A DNA stretch of 64,000 bases from Arachnopeziza araneosa (lineage: Eukaryota > Ascomycota > Leotiomycetes > Helotiales > Arachnopezizaceae). Both the position numbers and the translations under genes were made by a program. The notes below the pieces were generated by a model that saw nothing but the letters and a program-made list of their open reading frames with translations, did no database searches and had not been told where the DNA came from. Positions 45,178 through 55,755 of the stretch are shown here, in pieces (the stretch's first letter is position 1; every line of letters starts with the position of its first letter). The stretch spans positions 62,001 to 126,000 of the forward strand of contig QYAI01000023.1 in NCBI GenBank assembly GCA_003988855.1, in the 5' to 3' direction.

Positions 45178-45463
45178 ACGTACCAGTTGCAATGTTGAAA
45201 TGATTGCCGTGAGGATTCATCTTAAGATCCTTCTCAAGACCTTGGATCCTCGCCGTTCCAATGTTGACTCGATCAGTCAGCGAGATGAACCATAGAACGA
45301 AGAGCAGAGGTAAAAGTCGCAGGTCTAATTTCCAGATAAGCTGGCGATACTCTGCGCTCGAGAAGATACCGGCTGGATCGATGCTCTTCGTAGTGGGAGA
45401 GGCGGGCTCCATAGTGACTGAACCCAAAGGCTTCTCTATCGCAAGCTCTGAATTCAAGTCCAT

Positions 45464-46379
45464 TGCTTCGTGAAAACACACGGTGCTTAGATTTTGATTG
45501 CTGCTGCTGTGATTTGATAGAAGGTTTAGTTGTACAAAAGAATCGTAGAATAAGAAAAGAGAAATGAGAAGTATGAGAAGCTAGAACGGAAAGGAACATG
45601 GAAAGATATATTACCTGGTGAGGATTACATTTAAGGTATGAACACTTTGGTTCAGATCCAGAATTAGCTAGAAGATCTTCATCGAGTTATCTTGTTTCGC
45701 CTTTGGCTAGAGATTGGGTTGGTCCCTAGGGAGAATGTGCAGCAAAGAAATTACAGAACTTAGGCTTATCTTATAAACGTTTGACTGCATATCTGTTGGA
45801 ATTTCTCATAGCAAAGAGTTGCGAGGGACCTATGAGGTTGGTTCCGCGCAGAATCCAGGGATTTGTAGATGCAACCATGTACCTGGCTAGTTTAGGCAAA
45901 ATGAAACACCAACAGACCAAAAGGTAGCCAGCCAACCAGATTGGTTGGTGATGTGAGGCTAATACTCTGCAGCTGGCACAAGCAGAGTATTATCTCGCGT
46001 CCAGAGACTTTGCTTCGTTCGCTCTCTGTGTAGGCCAAGCTTGACGACAATTGAAATCTGATGTTGGACATCCATCAGACCGAAAGATGTAATTTAAACT
46101 TGTTGCTTGCCAAGATCAAGAATTCCTTGATGCTCAAAATAATATCTGCATTGATTCTCAAAAAGTATTGCTGCTTGGAGAGCGTTTCTTCTTTGAGAAG
46201 CACTGTAGATGTTGAGTAGATCGAGTGGATTGGAAGCCTGTAAAAGCAAACGCATCTCAAACCGGTAAATATCCATGTAAACATCTCACAGGGTTTTTAC
46301 CGTTGGTGCTCGCTTCTGTTTACTGGAACCGAAGGAGCCTGCAGGAACTGGTAGAGTAACGCCGAACGGACCTGGTGGC
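45464..46379. other. intergenic, no gene seen
   Basis: Upstream region of the disrupted MFS gene. It contains a small palindrome CCAACCA-GAT-TGGTTGG at 45932-45948. The start of the next gene is not resolved within it. Confidence 0.4.
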
Positions 46380-47365
46380 TTGTTCGCTTATCGGGGCTTT
46401 ACGGTATCAGTCAAGGATCAAGCTCTCTACAAGAGGAATTGTGGTGTTCTATTTTTGGCAGATAAAGATACTGTCGCCATAACTAAACTGTCATTTCTTT
46501 TCCTCTATCTGGATATCTTTCCTCAGAGAAGGTTCCGCATGATCTTTTGGGCTCTGATCGTTCAGTTATCTCTTGGTATTGTTGCTCTTAGCTTCGCCAC
46601 AATCTTCCAATGTACTCCCGTCAAATATTCATGGAACAAAACTTTATCGGGCCATTGGTGAGTAGACTTGTTAGCCCTTGGATTTTGAAGCATTTCTGAC
46701 AACTATTCCAGCATCTACATCAAAGCTTTCTGGTATGGCCAATCAGGTTGGAACACTCTGATGGATATTGTGGTCCTTATCTTGCCCACCCCGATGATAA
46801 TGAAGCTACAAATGAATCGCCGAGCCAAGATCGGCCTTTCGGCTGTCTTCCCTCTTGGAATGTTGTAAGTGTCCGAATTCTTCCTCCTCTGACCACTGAA
46901 AGTGTATGCGTAACGAGAATCATGCGTCTGATTAGTCTTAACTTCAACGCCAACTTTGCCAAAGACTTTACCTGGGCAACTGGAACATCGGTTATCTGGA
47001 CCCAAGTAGAAGCAACCGTCGGAGTCATCTGCGCTTGTATACCATCTTTGAGAAGACCGCTGGCTCAGTTTGTTCCCTTCCTCTTCGGTTCTAGCAAAAA
47101 CAACCAATCTTATTCGCTGAGCGATGGCGTCTCTTATGGTGCAGGTCCACGGCCTGGCAATTGGAAAGATCAATCCACCTATTGGAATAACCACAAGGAG
47201 CTCGAGCTCGAGACACACAACAAGAATGAGAGCAGCCAAGAGATGATAATTGGCATCAAAGAGACTATTAATGTTGATATAGAATTCGTGGAAAGGCCAG
47301 GGCAGACGAATACAGATGGTAAAAAGACGTTCGAGACGTACCAGTTTGATCGTCATGTAGTTTAA
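46380..47365 (+). pseudogene. rhodopsin-domain fungal integral membrane protein, 5' end missing or decayed
   Basis: The C-terminal half of the fungal rhodopsin family is clear: TKLSFLFLYLDIFPQRRFRM, FATIFQCTPVKYSWN, then across a 54-nt intron (46658-46711) CIYIKAFWYGQSGWNTLMD, LILPTPMIMKLQMNRRAKIG, and across a second gap VCVTRIMRL and VEATVGVICACIPSLRR. The second intron (46865-46902; GTAAGT to AAAG) is only 38 nt. The hydrophilic tail runs to TAA 47365. The first three or four helices are not found, no ATG precedes the first conserved block, and LFLADKD is shortened relative to the family. The gene is probably a truncated relic, although a distant first exon cannot be excluded. Members are seven-helix membrane proteins of mostly unknown role. 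Confidence 0.7.
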
Positions 47366-48299
47366 AAGCGGAAGGGAAGAGCCCAAGCAGAATAGAGACT
47401 TAATTGTATACATGTGCGTCTTGGCTCGAAGCTACTTATAACTAACACATGGGATCTTTTGCAACCCACTTTTACATGCACACAAGTTCCTGATTGAACT
47501 TTATGCCTGCGTGTATTTTAAGATTATGTACTCTTTTATTGTAACCATATTAAAATAAGCTCATTTTACAGCGAATTTAGTATCTAAGCGGCTTCTACGT
47601 AGAAATATGAAAGATGAAGTCCCGATGGATAATACGGACTGACTAAAGCATTTTAAATGTAGGCAGTTTTATTCAGTCACTAAATTAACATTTGGCTTCT
47701 TAAATCACTCAAGGCAGAGCTCCCAATTTATAACTCCGACGTTGTCTACTCTTATGCCCGCCCTTCCAGCTCCTTTTCCTGACATCTGCATATCTGAGTC
47801 AGAATTTCTCATGAACACAGCTGTCACAGCAAAGTCAAATACTCGTTTTATCGATCTACAACTCTATAACATCAGAAAACATGAGGGTTCAAGCTCCTTC
47901 CAAGGTCAAACAACTCTATCATCACTAGAAGAGCTGTCAACTTCAGAGTCTCCTGCACGAGTAGAAGTGTCGGCCATTTCGGTTCGTTTAGAAAAAACAG
48001 CACTACCTTCCATCTCGTAAACTGTGGGACCTGGTGCAACAATGTTCGCTGTCGTGGATCCAACACTGTCTGGGGAAAAGAAGATGTTGCTCTTTGCGAA
48101 CCGTTTCCGGTTAATTATAGGTTCGTTGGCATGCGACGGATCCCAATCTTCAAGTTTAGAGGGTCGATTATGTGTTCCGAGTCGTAGTATAGGCGTTTTG
48201 GCTCATTGCAAATCTGGACTCGGAGGTCCATTAATGACTGACTGTGACCGTTTCTTGTTGCCTGCAAGAGCGTATTCAACGACCCATTTCTCAAATTTT
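47366..48299. other. intergenic, no gene seen
   Basis: An ORF at 47742-48020 has no recognised motif. AT-rich elsewhere. Confidence 0.4.
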
Positions 48300-51200
48300 A
48301 TTGATTAATAACTTACCAGTAGTCTTAGAACTGTTCATGTCTCTTGGAAATCTACTAATCATGTGCTCTGTTCTAGGTTCACGGTCTTGAAGGCAAAGCA
48401 AAATCTCTATTATTGTTTCTTGGTCAACAGCAGAGCTGAACCGAAGAGAAAACTCGCCAGATCTGGTCATCGACTGCAATAGTGAATAAATAAGAGGAAT
48501 CTTTCTGGTTGACGTACTATCCCGTGGTCGTCGAATTATAAAGTATGACTTATGTGTTGAGCTTCTGAAGCCAGATAACCAAATACCCAAAGCCTGGATT
48601 TCGCCGGGAGCGAGACGACTTCGAATATCTTCGGATTCTGGGAAAGACGTCAACAATTCCGTTGAACTATGGATGAAGATCTCAACTTAACGCTTGCTGG
48701 CGAGTTTATGGTTACATAGAAAGAATTTGCGACTAAATGATGAGCAAAGTCCTCAATAACTCGATTGAAGGCATATTGTTCTTGAACATAGGTTCGCAGG
48801 TGTGGCATACTTTGAAAATCGTCGAAAAGCGGAGGATCCTTGTTGCAGTTTATGTTTAACCTAACGAGCCTTTTCAAAGATTCTTGCTGAGCTGGTAAAG
48901 TCTGTAGCAAGCTGGGCCAAGTTTTCTCCGAGTTGAGACTAACAGCAACATGGTCGTGAGCAATTCGCTTGAATGTCTTTAGATGCGATATAAAACCTCG
49001 CTTGGGTGGATTTTTAGTGGCTGTTGGAGCAGCTGGTAAATCAGTCTTCTTCGGATCATGGCCAGTACCTATTGAAAGCAGAATATCAGGAGGACTATCT
49101 GCTAACTCCGGCCAGATCAACTTTCTCTCAGAGTCCGCAATGAATACTGGATTGTTGTGATAGAGAGCTCCATCTTCATAAATTTGATTCGTCACTTTAT
49201 GATGATAGCTGCGAAAGCAGTTTGGGCAGCGGAAGTAGCTCGAGCTCTGGTGATAAATTACTTAGCAGTCTTCATTGAACGAAATAAAACTTACGCTTCC
49301 TAGACTTCAAGTTCATGCCGTGATGAATCCGGTCATAAAAAGTGGTAGGTAACTAAGGTTATCATTAGCATGAAGTTCTTGAACTCCTGAACTCAACTGA
49401 CCATTTCGGGTGCTGCTCGGTTGTAGTTGCTAATTACCGCAGCTCCTCCACCGACGGCTGAAGCAATCACCGCGACTTTTGTGGAGGGATATTCGACCGT
49501 GCTTGTACCACCGAACATGTAATCTTTCCCTACTAATATACAGTATGCTTTCTTCAAGCACTGCTCGAGCGGTTTCGTCTTGTACCGGCTGTGGTATAGG
49601 CATTCCAAGCATCTCCAATAGCGCCCCAATTACCAACCGTTCGTGGTTGGAAGGCTTCTGTGCATAGCTCGTTGAAATTCGTGATGCAAGCCCCAATAGT
49701 ACAGAGCTTTGCTCCAAGGCCTAATACAACAAGCCCACCGGTACTAGAAGGAGTAAGCGCTGTTAGGAATAATCTCATAGCTGGGACTGATGTTACCTTG
49801 TCCCTACAATAAGATCGAAAAATGAGCAAAGTTGAATGAGTGGTGGTAGTTTATCCTGGATTAACTTCAAAATTTCGAGCTCAACGATTCCTCGAACCCC
49901 ACCTCTGGTGGCAAAAAATCGTTAACGCGAGAGTTAGGCAGGAGGACAATAATTACTAACCCGTCCAGGCAAAGTACTCTCACTCCCGCATGTCTAGGTT
50001 TAACCGACACCGGCCACGTTTTGTTCCACTTGACTCGACTATGTGGTAATGGACAAGAATCTATTTCAATCAGACTATCACTTTTAACGTTTCTGTAAGC
50101 TTGCAAGCATAAGGCGCAGAGGATATGACCACACGGAAGGCGATACTCTGGCGTGTTCATAAGACAGACTAGACAGCTAGTGTTACTGAAAAGACAGTCG
50201 TTCTGGGCTCTAAGTTTCACAAATATATGCTCAAGAGTTTGTTTGTGGATCAGAGTCGCTACGAGTTCCTCAGAAAGACCGTTGTGGCGAATTCTGCGCT
50301 CATCTTCTTGCAATATTTTCACGTTATCTTGGAAAGTATAGAATACGTTGGCGAGAAAAATATGGCTGTAACTTGCCGGCGAAAAGGATGACTCGTATAA
50401 GCCGCTATAAACCTTGCCGCTTTTGAGCTGGTGGCCTTTCGTATGGCTCTTTTTCATGTTAATACACCTTGTCTTCTTTTTAGGATGGATCCACTCGAAT
50501 GGCCAACCTCGGTTGCAAAAGTCATCGAGCGCATCCGCTACTGGTTGTTCATACAGCGGAAATATGTCCTCAGCAAGGCCTGTTGATTAGCAAATGTCTG
50601 AGAAATAGACGAAGAAGAAGTAGAGATACCATAGTGCTTCCCACAAACGGAGTCTAACATAATGCAAGAGCCGTTAAGGTAACTCAATCCTTCAAATAGC
50701 GGCTTCACCATGAATTGTGTTCCGTAGGTCCACTGGTTCGTGTTCATCACACAAAAGTCTAAAGGGATAGAGCTATTCCAAAAAGAAGCCTGGATGAGTC
50801 GAACGGTCAGTCTAGGACATTACTGAACTAATCAAAAGCATACTGTAAGTAAGATTTTAGGTCGCTGGAGCTGAGTAGCATTCGTTGAAGTTTCTTGTGT
50901 TCATGCGACTCTTCTGTAGCTCTAGATATCTCGTTGTAGAGCTTCGAGACTTGCTGTCGGATCAATTCCGGCCGCCCATTCTCTGGTATATGTATAACCT
51001 TGAAACTAGAATAATAACGCAAGAGGAGAGTCTCTACTGAAGTTATCTCCAGTCCCTTTCTCTTCCATAGACGGACATAACGTTGAAGGTCGAGATTCTC
51101 TTTGAGCGCTGGTTGTGCCTCCGCCACGAGCCAAGCTGTTGAGGCAGTGATATCTCAACGGGAAGGATCGATCTTATTTGCGGAGGCGTTGAGAGCAATA

Positions 51201-52314
51201 ATAGCATGCGGCAAGGTAGGTTGATTAGAGGGTGTTTCAGCAACTAGTTTTGCCCAGTCGAGAAGCTGTACGATGATCTTCTCAATTGATCTAATAGAGC
51301 AAAGTAAGTTGAACAGACAATATTTATTTATTTCTTAAATATGTTGAGAAGCCTAGGATATAAATTAGTCACAGAAAACTCTCTTATTTTCTTCTCATCA
51401 TCTCCTTTAGCCTATTTGAGGCTTCAAGTCGATACATGCCGGAAATTGCGGAGAACAGCATGTTTTTGTGCCTTATGCGCAGCCTTGGTGAGGCGACTTC
51501 TCAATTTTGCTGCTTTGGGCAGGCGGTCACCACCTTGTATTCCCTCACGACCTGCGTATAGAAGTGGCCGATTCATATCGAAGGTCTTTGGATCTGGATA
51601 TAAATGGACGTCTCCGGAAGTTGGGGAAAGTCCGTCGTCCGCTCGACCAACAACTGGTGTCTCGAATCTTTCGCCTGTGCGGTTGTCGAGCTGGAAGACG
51701 GGGTCTGATTAGCATCCCTTCGCTGAACCTGGAAAATGGGACTAACCTCGATGAGTAGTTTTACTAGTGTACTCTTCTCAGCTCCTAAAATTAATTAGAA
51801 AGTGTCTCACTATTTCGATTCTTCAATCTGCGCGGCGTACCTGTTGGCCCTACGAACGAAACCAGTCCCGGATAACATCGATCGTCTGACGAATTGGGGA
51901 AACTTGACATCAAGTCAGAATATCTGCCATAGTCTCGAAATGTCGGCTCCCCATTTTCTTCGACTATTCCAAACCAAGTCGTGTCCCGATCTTCCACATG
52001 TAGCTCCTGCTGTTTACCTCCAGCGTCGCTCGAATAATCTCTGCGACATCAGGATCGGTCTTCTCATGTGGAACTCCTGTCACGCCAAGTGTTCCAAACA
52101 CATGCGTAGGCTGGATATCCCAACATTTGTGGTAGAATTGTAAATTACATATGTTGCAGTAACTTGTTGTTTTAGATGTTTGTTCCATTTCTTGTCGTTC
52201 CCCGATATGCAGGCTTGTAGCAGCCATAGCACACTCGCGATTTTTTTGCGGCTGCATGTCCCGGGAACTGGCCGTGGAAGCCATCACTGGATCCATATCT
52301 TGACGACTCGTCAT
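48300..52314 (-). pseudogene. P-loop NTPase / RING / patatin-like phospholipase (NLR-like), degenerate
   Basis: From ATG 52314: a Cys-rich start (CNICNLQFYHKC) and GVPHEKTDP, a frame change near 51990, then TTWFG, FRDYGRY and LVSFVGPTG. A short intron leads to AEKSTLVKLLIE, giving a Walker A GPTGAEKST in place of GxxxxGKST. A 56-nt intron then restores ERFETPVVG. The middle region is decayed near 51300-51350 and has TGA at 51155-51157 where Trp is expected. It then reads LVAEAQPALKENL, YYSSFKVIHIPENGRP and KSYLQYAFD. A RING-like finger follows (CLVCLMNTPEYRLPCGHILC), then patatin motifs: GVRVLCLDG, spliced GGVRGIVELEIL (oxyanion hole), VGTSTGG (serine nucleophile) and YEDGALYHNNPV (catalytic Asp). 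A further shift occurs near 48656. The order matches a known fungal family of patatin proteins with N-terminal GTPase-like and RING parts. Confidence 0.85.
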
Positions 52315-52779
52315 CTAAACTGCTCAATTGACGACTGGTTGGACCGGTAGCTTTCCGTATGTAAGGTTCCAGGTTCCAGAAAAGGGAGAACTCGAAAATT
52401 TCAAGAGACTGGACAAGGTGTGGAATTATGAAGCCTTTTCCCACATAGTAAGCGGAGATTTGCAACAAAGTCTATCTGTTGAGCTTGTTCTCTTTTAGGT
52501 ACATTTGCATTCTCTCATGCAGTATTGCCCCCAAGCTATCGTTGCCTTCTCCGTTGTCTCGGAGCGGGTAGATAGCGACCGCTACTTGGTCAGCGGCGCT
52601 CTTAGTCAAGCAGATTATCCCTGTCGCCATCTCAGTGTACGAAAACGTCAAGAGCCTAGCCCCCTACTTGCCCCACATGTATAAAAAAGGCAAGAAATGT
52701 GTTTACAGCAGGCTGCGCTATCTTGCTACGTAAAAAGTTTTTGCCTCAAAAGGAGAAGAAACTTGAAATTTTTTGGCAA

Positions 52780-54718
52780 TTACTCCAAGGTTAAAGCTTC
52801 GGTCTCAAACGGCAAAGGATCATGCTGTAGACTTGCAAGCCAATCTTTACCACTCACTGCCTCATCACCCTGACTCGTTGGTTTGAGATTCTTCACCAGG
52901 AACTCCCCATCCATTATTCCATGGACATAACTCTCTCCTTTAAATCGAAACCTGCCAGAAGACTCCTTCCTCAGAATAAACGGCATATCTCCACCCATGA
53001 GCAGGTAGACGTGGTCGCCCTCCTTACAAGTACGGTGGGCCAACCCCATATATCCCGTGTCCGTGACGAAGAACTTCTGTCGCGTCGTCCATTTCAGAAT
53101 CAACGTAGCAATATCGTGCTTTTCTGTTTCCACCAACCCGGTCGCATTTGAGTAGGTGATGTGCCCCGGTTCCGGTAAACTGACGAGCGGTTGTGGTCTA
53201 TCTCGGCGGTCTTGAGCACGTTTTTCACTAAAGAGATGGTCGCCGATGCGTAAGCGATGGTATGCTAGTTTCACGGGCTCTCCTGTTGGAGGGTAGATCC
53301 CGTCAGGAAAAGCTTCCAAGGCGGCTGAATGCCATAGCCCACCAGTAAGGACGTTGGGACCAATACCAATGTCTCCAAGGAGATTGCCAGCCGCCAATCT
53401 GAGTTTCAATATGCTTCCCACAAGAATCCCACGGAGCTGTAGATTTGACTCATAGCTCAGTGTTACTGATGCCCCGGAAGACCCCGTTGCGTTGTAAATA
53501 CGATCGGCACCGTGTGTCATCGGACTGTTTCGGCTGAACAGATCTCGGAAGTTATTCCAGTAATCGTAAACGCGGAAATCTGGCGTCCATGATGGAAGAC
53601 CAGTTGGTATGTTTAGAAGACCGTTTGGTTTGTCTAAAATGTTGACAAGTCGAAGAACCATCAAGTCATGGTATCTATTGATAAACCATCTTGTAAAGAC
53701 CATGTAGGACTTCTCAAATGGAATACTATAGTCAATAAATGGCAAGATTTTTGAATCAATATCGCTTGCACATCCTCGGAGCGCAAACAATTTATCCTTC
53801 GGATCTGAAGTGTTATTTTGACGAAGAGCTTTCACAAGATTAAGCAGTTCTACTGATTGATTCATGCCTGGTATTGACATGGGACGCAAGTTATCTTTTG
53901 CCAAGAACAACTTTGTGGCACCGAGATATCGAATATAGGGGTAAGTCTCTTTCAAATGAGACTCATGTCCCGGGAGGTATGCCCTATCGTAAGCATCGAT
54001 CATCTCGCAGATGACAAAGAATTGCGACCAGGGTATTTTGTAAGCGCCGCATATGAGTATTGACTGGCGAGAGAGAGTCAATTCTTGGAAAGTCCATGTT
54101 CGTGTGAACCACGATCGGCTGTTAAACTCCCGAAAGGCAACCCAATCTGACGCGGATGCTGGTGAGAGGCGAAGAGGAAAAGAGTTCGTCCCATCAACGA
54201 CGGCTTTTTGAAATGTAGCCATCATCTCTGGCTGGCCTCTAAACTCTTGAATCTGCTGGGAAACATTGGCAAACAGGTCGAAAAGCGATGCAGTATCCTT
54301 GTTTTCTTCCCCAAGCCAGACTAAGATTTGCTTAGCATCAGAGTACGTGCTCCCCATGCGGCGGACCTGAGCTGACTTCTCGGTATTGTCACTCTGATTA
54401 ATGGAAATCTGATCTACCCAGATGATCTTCAGTTCGGTTTCGTGTCGAACTCGCCGTAGAGCCTCGTCAAGTTGTTTTGTGATGGGAAGAAGCCGGCCGG
54501 CGCAGTGAAGCTCCTTATCTTTAGGACTCTTGCCTCCCCAGTAGTAAGAAAGGGCATCATATGATGTCGATTCATTCTCATCCACTGTTGTCAACTCGCA
54601 TTTGAGTTTGTCATCGTAGGATCCAGGTTGAAGGGAGATGATTCGAATCTGGTTTTCTCCTATCGAAGCATATTTATATTGTCGATTATCTGCAATGGAG
54701 ATGATTCAGCAGATGCAC
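52780..54718 (-). CDS. HET-domain protein, start codon unresolved
   Basis: An unbroken frame runs from a TGA near 54718 to the stop at 52780, about 640 residues. It contains the usual HET lead IRIISLQPGSYDD, the core YDALSYYWGGKSPKD, KIIWVDQISINQSDN, MGSTYSDAKQILVWLGEE, the RSWFTRTWTFQELTLS block, KALRQNNTSDPKDKLFALRG and LPSWTPDFRVYD, all in family order, plus a complete C-terminal region. No in-frame ATG precedes the HET domain. A nearby ATG at 54761 is in another frame and has no usable intron to join. Either a short upstream exon was missed or the initiation region carries a one-base shift. Otherwise it is the best-preserved plain HET gene here and lies 470 nt upstream of the P-loop/RING/patatin locus, same strand. 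Confidence 0.78.
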
Positions 54719-54761
54719 TCAATGCGGCAATCAATATAAGAGATGGTTTCAGACTTTCCAT

Positions 54762-55755
54762 GACGCATTTAGGAGATGCGAAGTTTGGCACTGAAATGCT
54801 GACAAGGGCGGGGCCTTGGCTTTAGACAAGAAAGATGCAGGGTTAGGGTGTTTGAGCTGGGGTGTATAAGCTAGCGCCTGTGCTCGATGGAAGTTGGAAT
54901 AGAAGTGTTAGAGCACAGTTCTTGAGCGTAGACTTATAGCCTAATAGGAAGAGGGCTTATAGGGAGAAGACAATGGACTAGAGCAATCATCCCCAAAGTT
55001 CAACGCACAGGCCATGCTGAGTACGAGTAAGACTCAGTCCAATCAACCAATCTCTACCGGTCTGATAAAAACACCGCTGAAGCGTTGGTTGTGGAACGAC
55101 CTAGGATCTCATAGAGTGTGATCTCCCTCAGGGCAGTGCTTGTCGCTCAACCCGAAAAGCTTCCATACATGGTCCCTATCGGCAAAATCTACACAATTCA
55201 GAAGACAAGCTTTTCATCTCGGGTCGCAGAGAATAGCCAAGACTTGACACCGATTCATCTTCATCCGAACATTTGCCTGGTCATCGAACCCAGGCTCCCT
55301 ACGCGAATGAAACCTGCCGATGAAGGCTAAACGAAGGCATCGCAACCGACAATTGGACTGAAGGGAGGGTATCGCGATGGAGAAACCAGAAGACAATTTG
55401 GTGCTGAAAAGAAAAGCCTACGAAAAAAAAAAAGCTGGATGCAAACAGAGGAGCTGATAAGGATTGAGGATGAGAGAAGTGATGGCATATCAATTACTGT
55501 CAGTCTTGTAGGAAGTTTGCGAAAAGGGGCACGGATCCTCAAACAAAACAACCACCCGACGAAAGACCCCCTCTGATCTCAAACACTCTCAATCGCAAGT
55601 GCGTAACCCAATTCCCCGGTTTTATGCTGAAGATCTGTAGTACATACTTCAGCTGTCAAGATCTTCTGATGATGTGATGCTTTCTTTCCTCCCAACTTTT
55701 GCGCATACACGACGTTTCTCCTTCTCAGCCAAGACTGTCATCTGAATTCTCCAAA
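54762..55755. other. intergenic, divergent promoter region
   Basis: Between the HET gene and the divergent SET gene. No gene is supported. Confidence 0.45.

Larger units (their letters stand above)
42300..45463 (-). pseudogene. MFS anion/allantoate-permease-type transporter, disrupted
   Basis: ATG 45463, exon 1 45184-45463 (FISLTDRVNIGTARIQGLE, typical of the Dal5-like anion:cation symporter family). Intron 1 (43655-45183) contains a complete transposon. Exon 2 is 43623-43654 and exon 3 43502-43571, with introns of 51 and 47 nt; exon 4 starts at 43454 and yields ALRFIIGILEAGLILGSIF and HGWRWIFVIEG. Lesions are TGA at 43105-43107 inside exon 4, a one-base loss near 43000-43001 just before the donor GTATGG, and TGA at 42471-42473 before the last tail. 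The open C-terminal tail then runs to TAG 42300-42302. Family members take up allantoate, nicotinate or similar organic anions at the plasma membrane. The reading frame can no longer make the full protein. Confidence 0.88.

Noticed and set aside
45932..45948. Palindrome CCAACCA-GAT-TGGTTGG as an operator
   Set aside because: A single short inverted repeat far from a functional gene; chance occurrence is likely.
46715..47413. Long minus-strand ORF of 232 codons
   Set aside because: It is the shadow of the rhodopsin-like gene, whose plus-strand motifs are clear.
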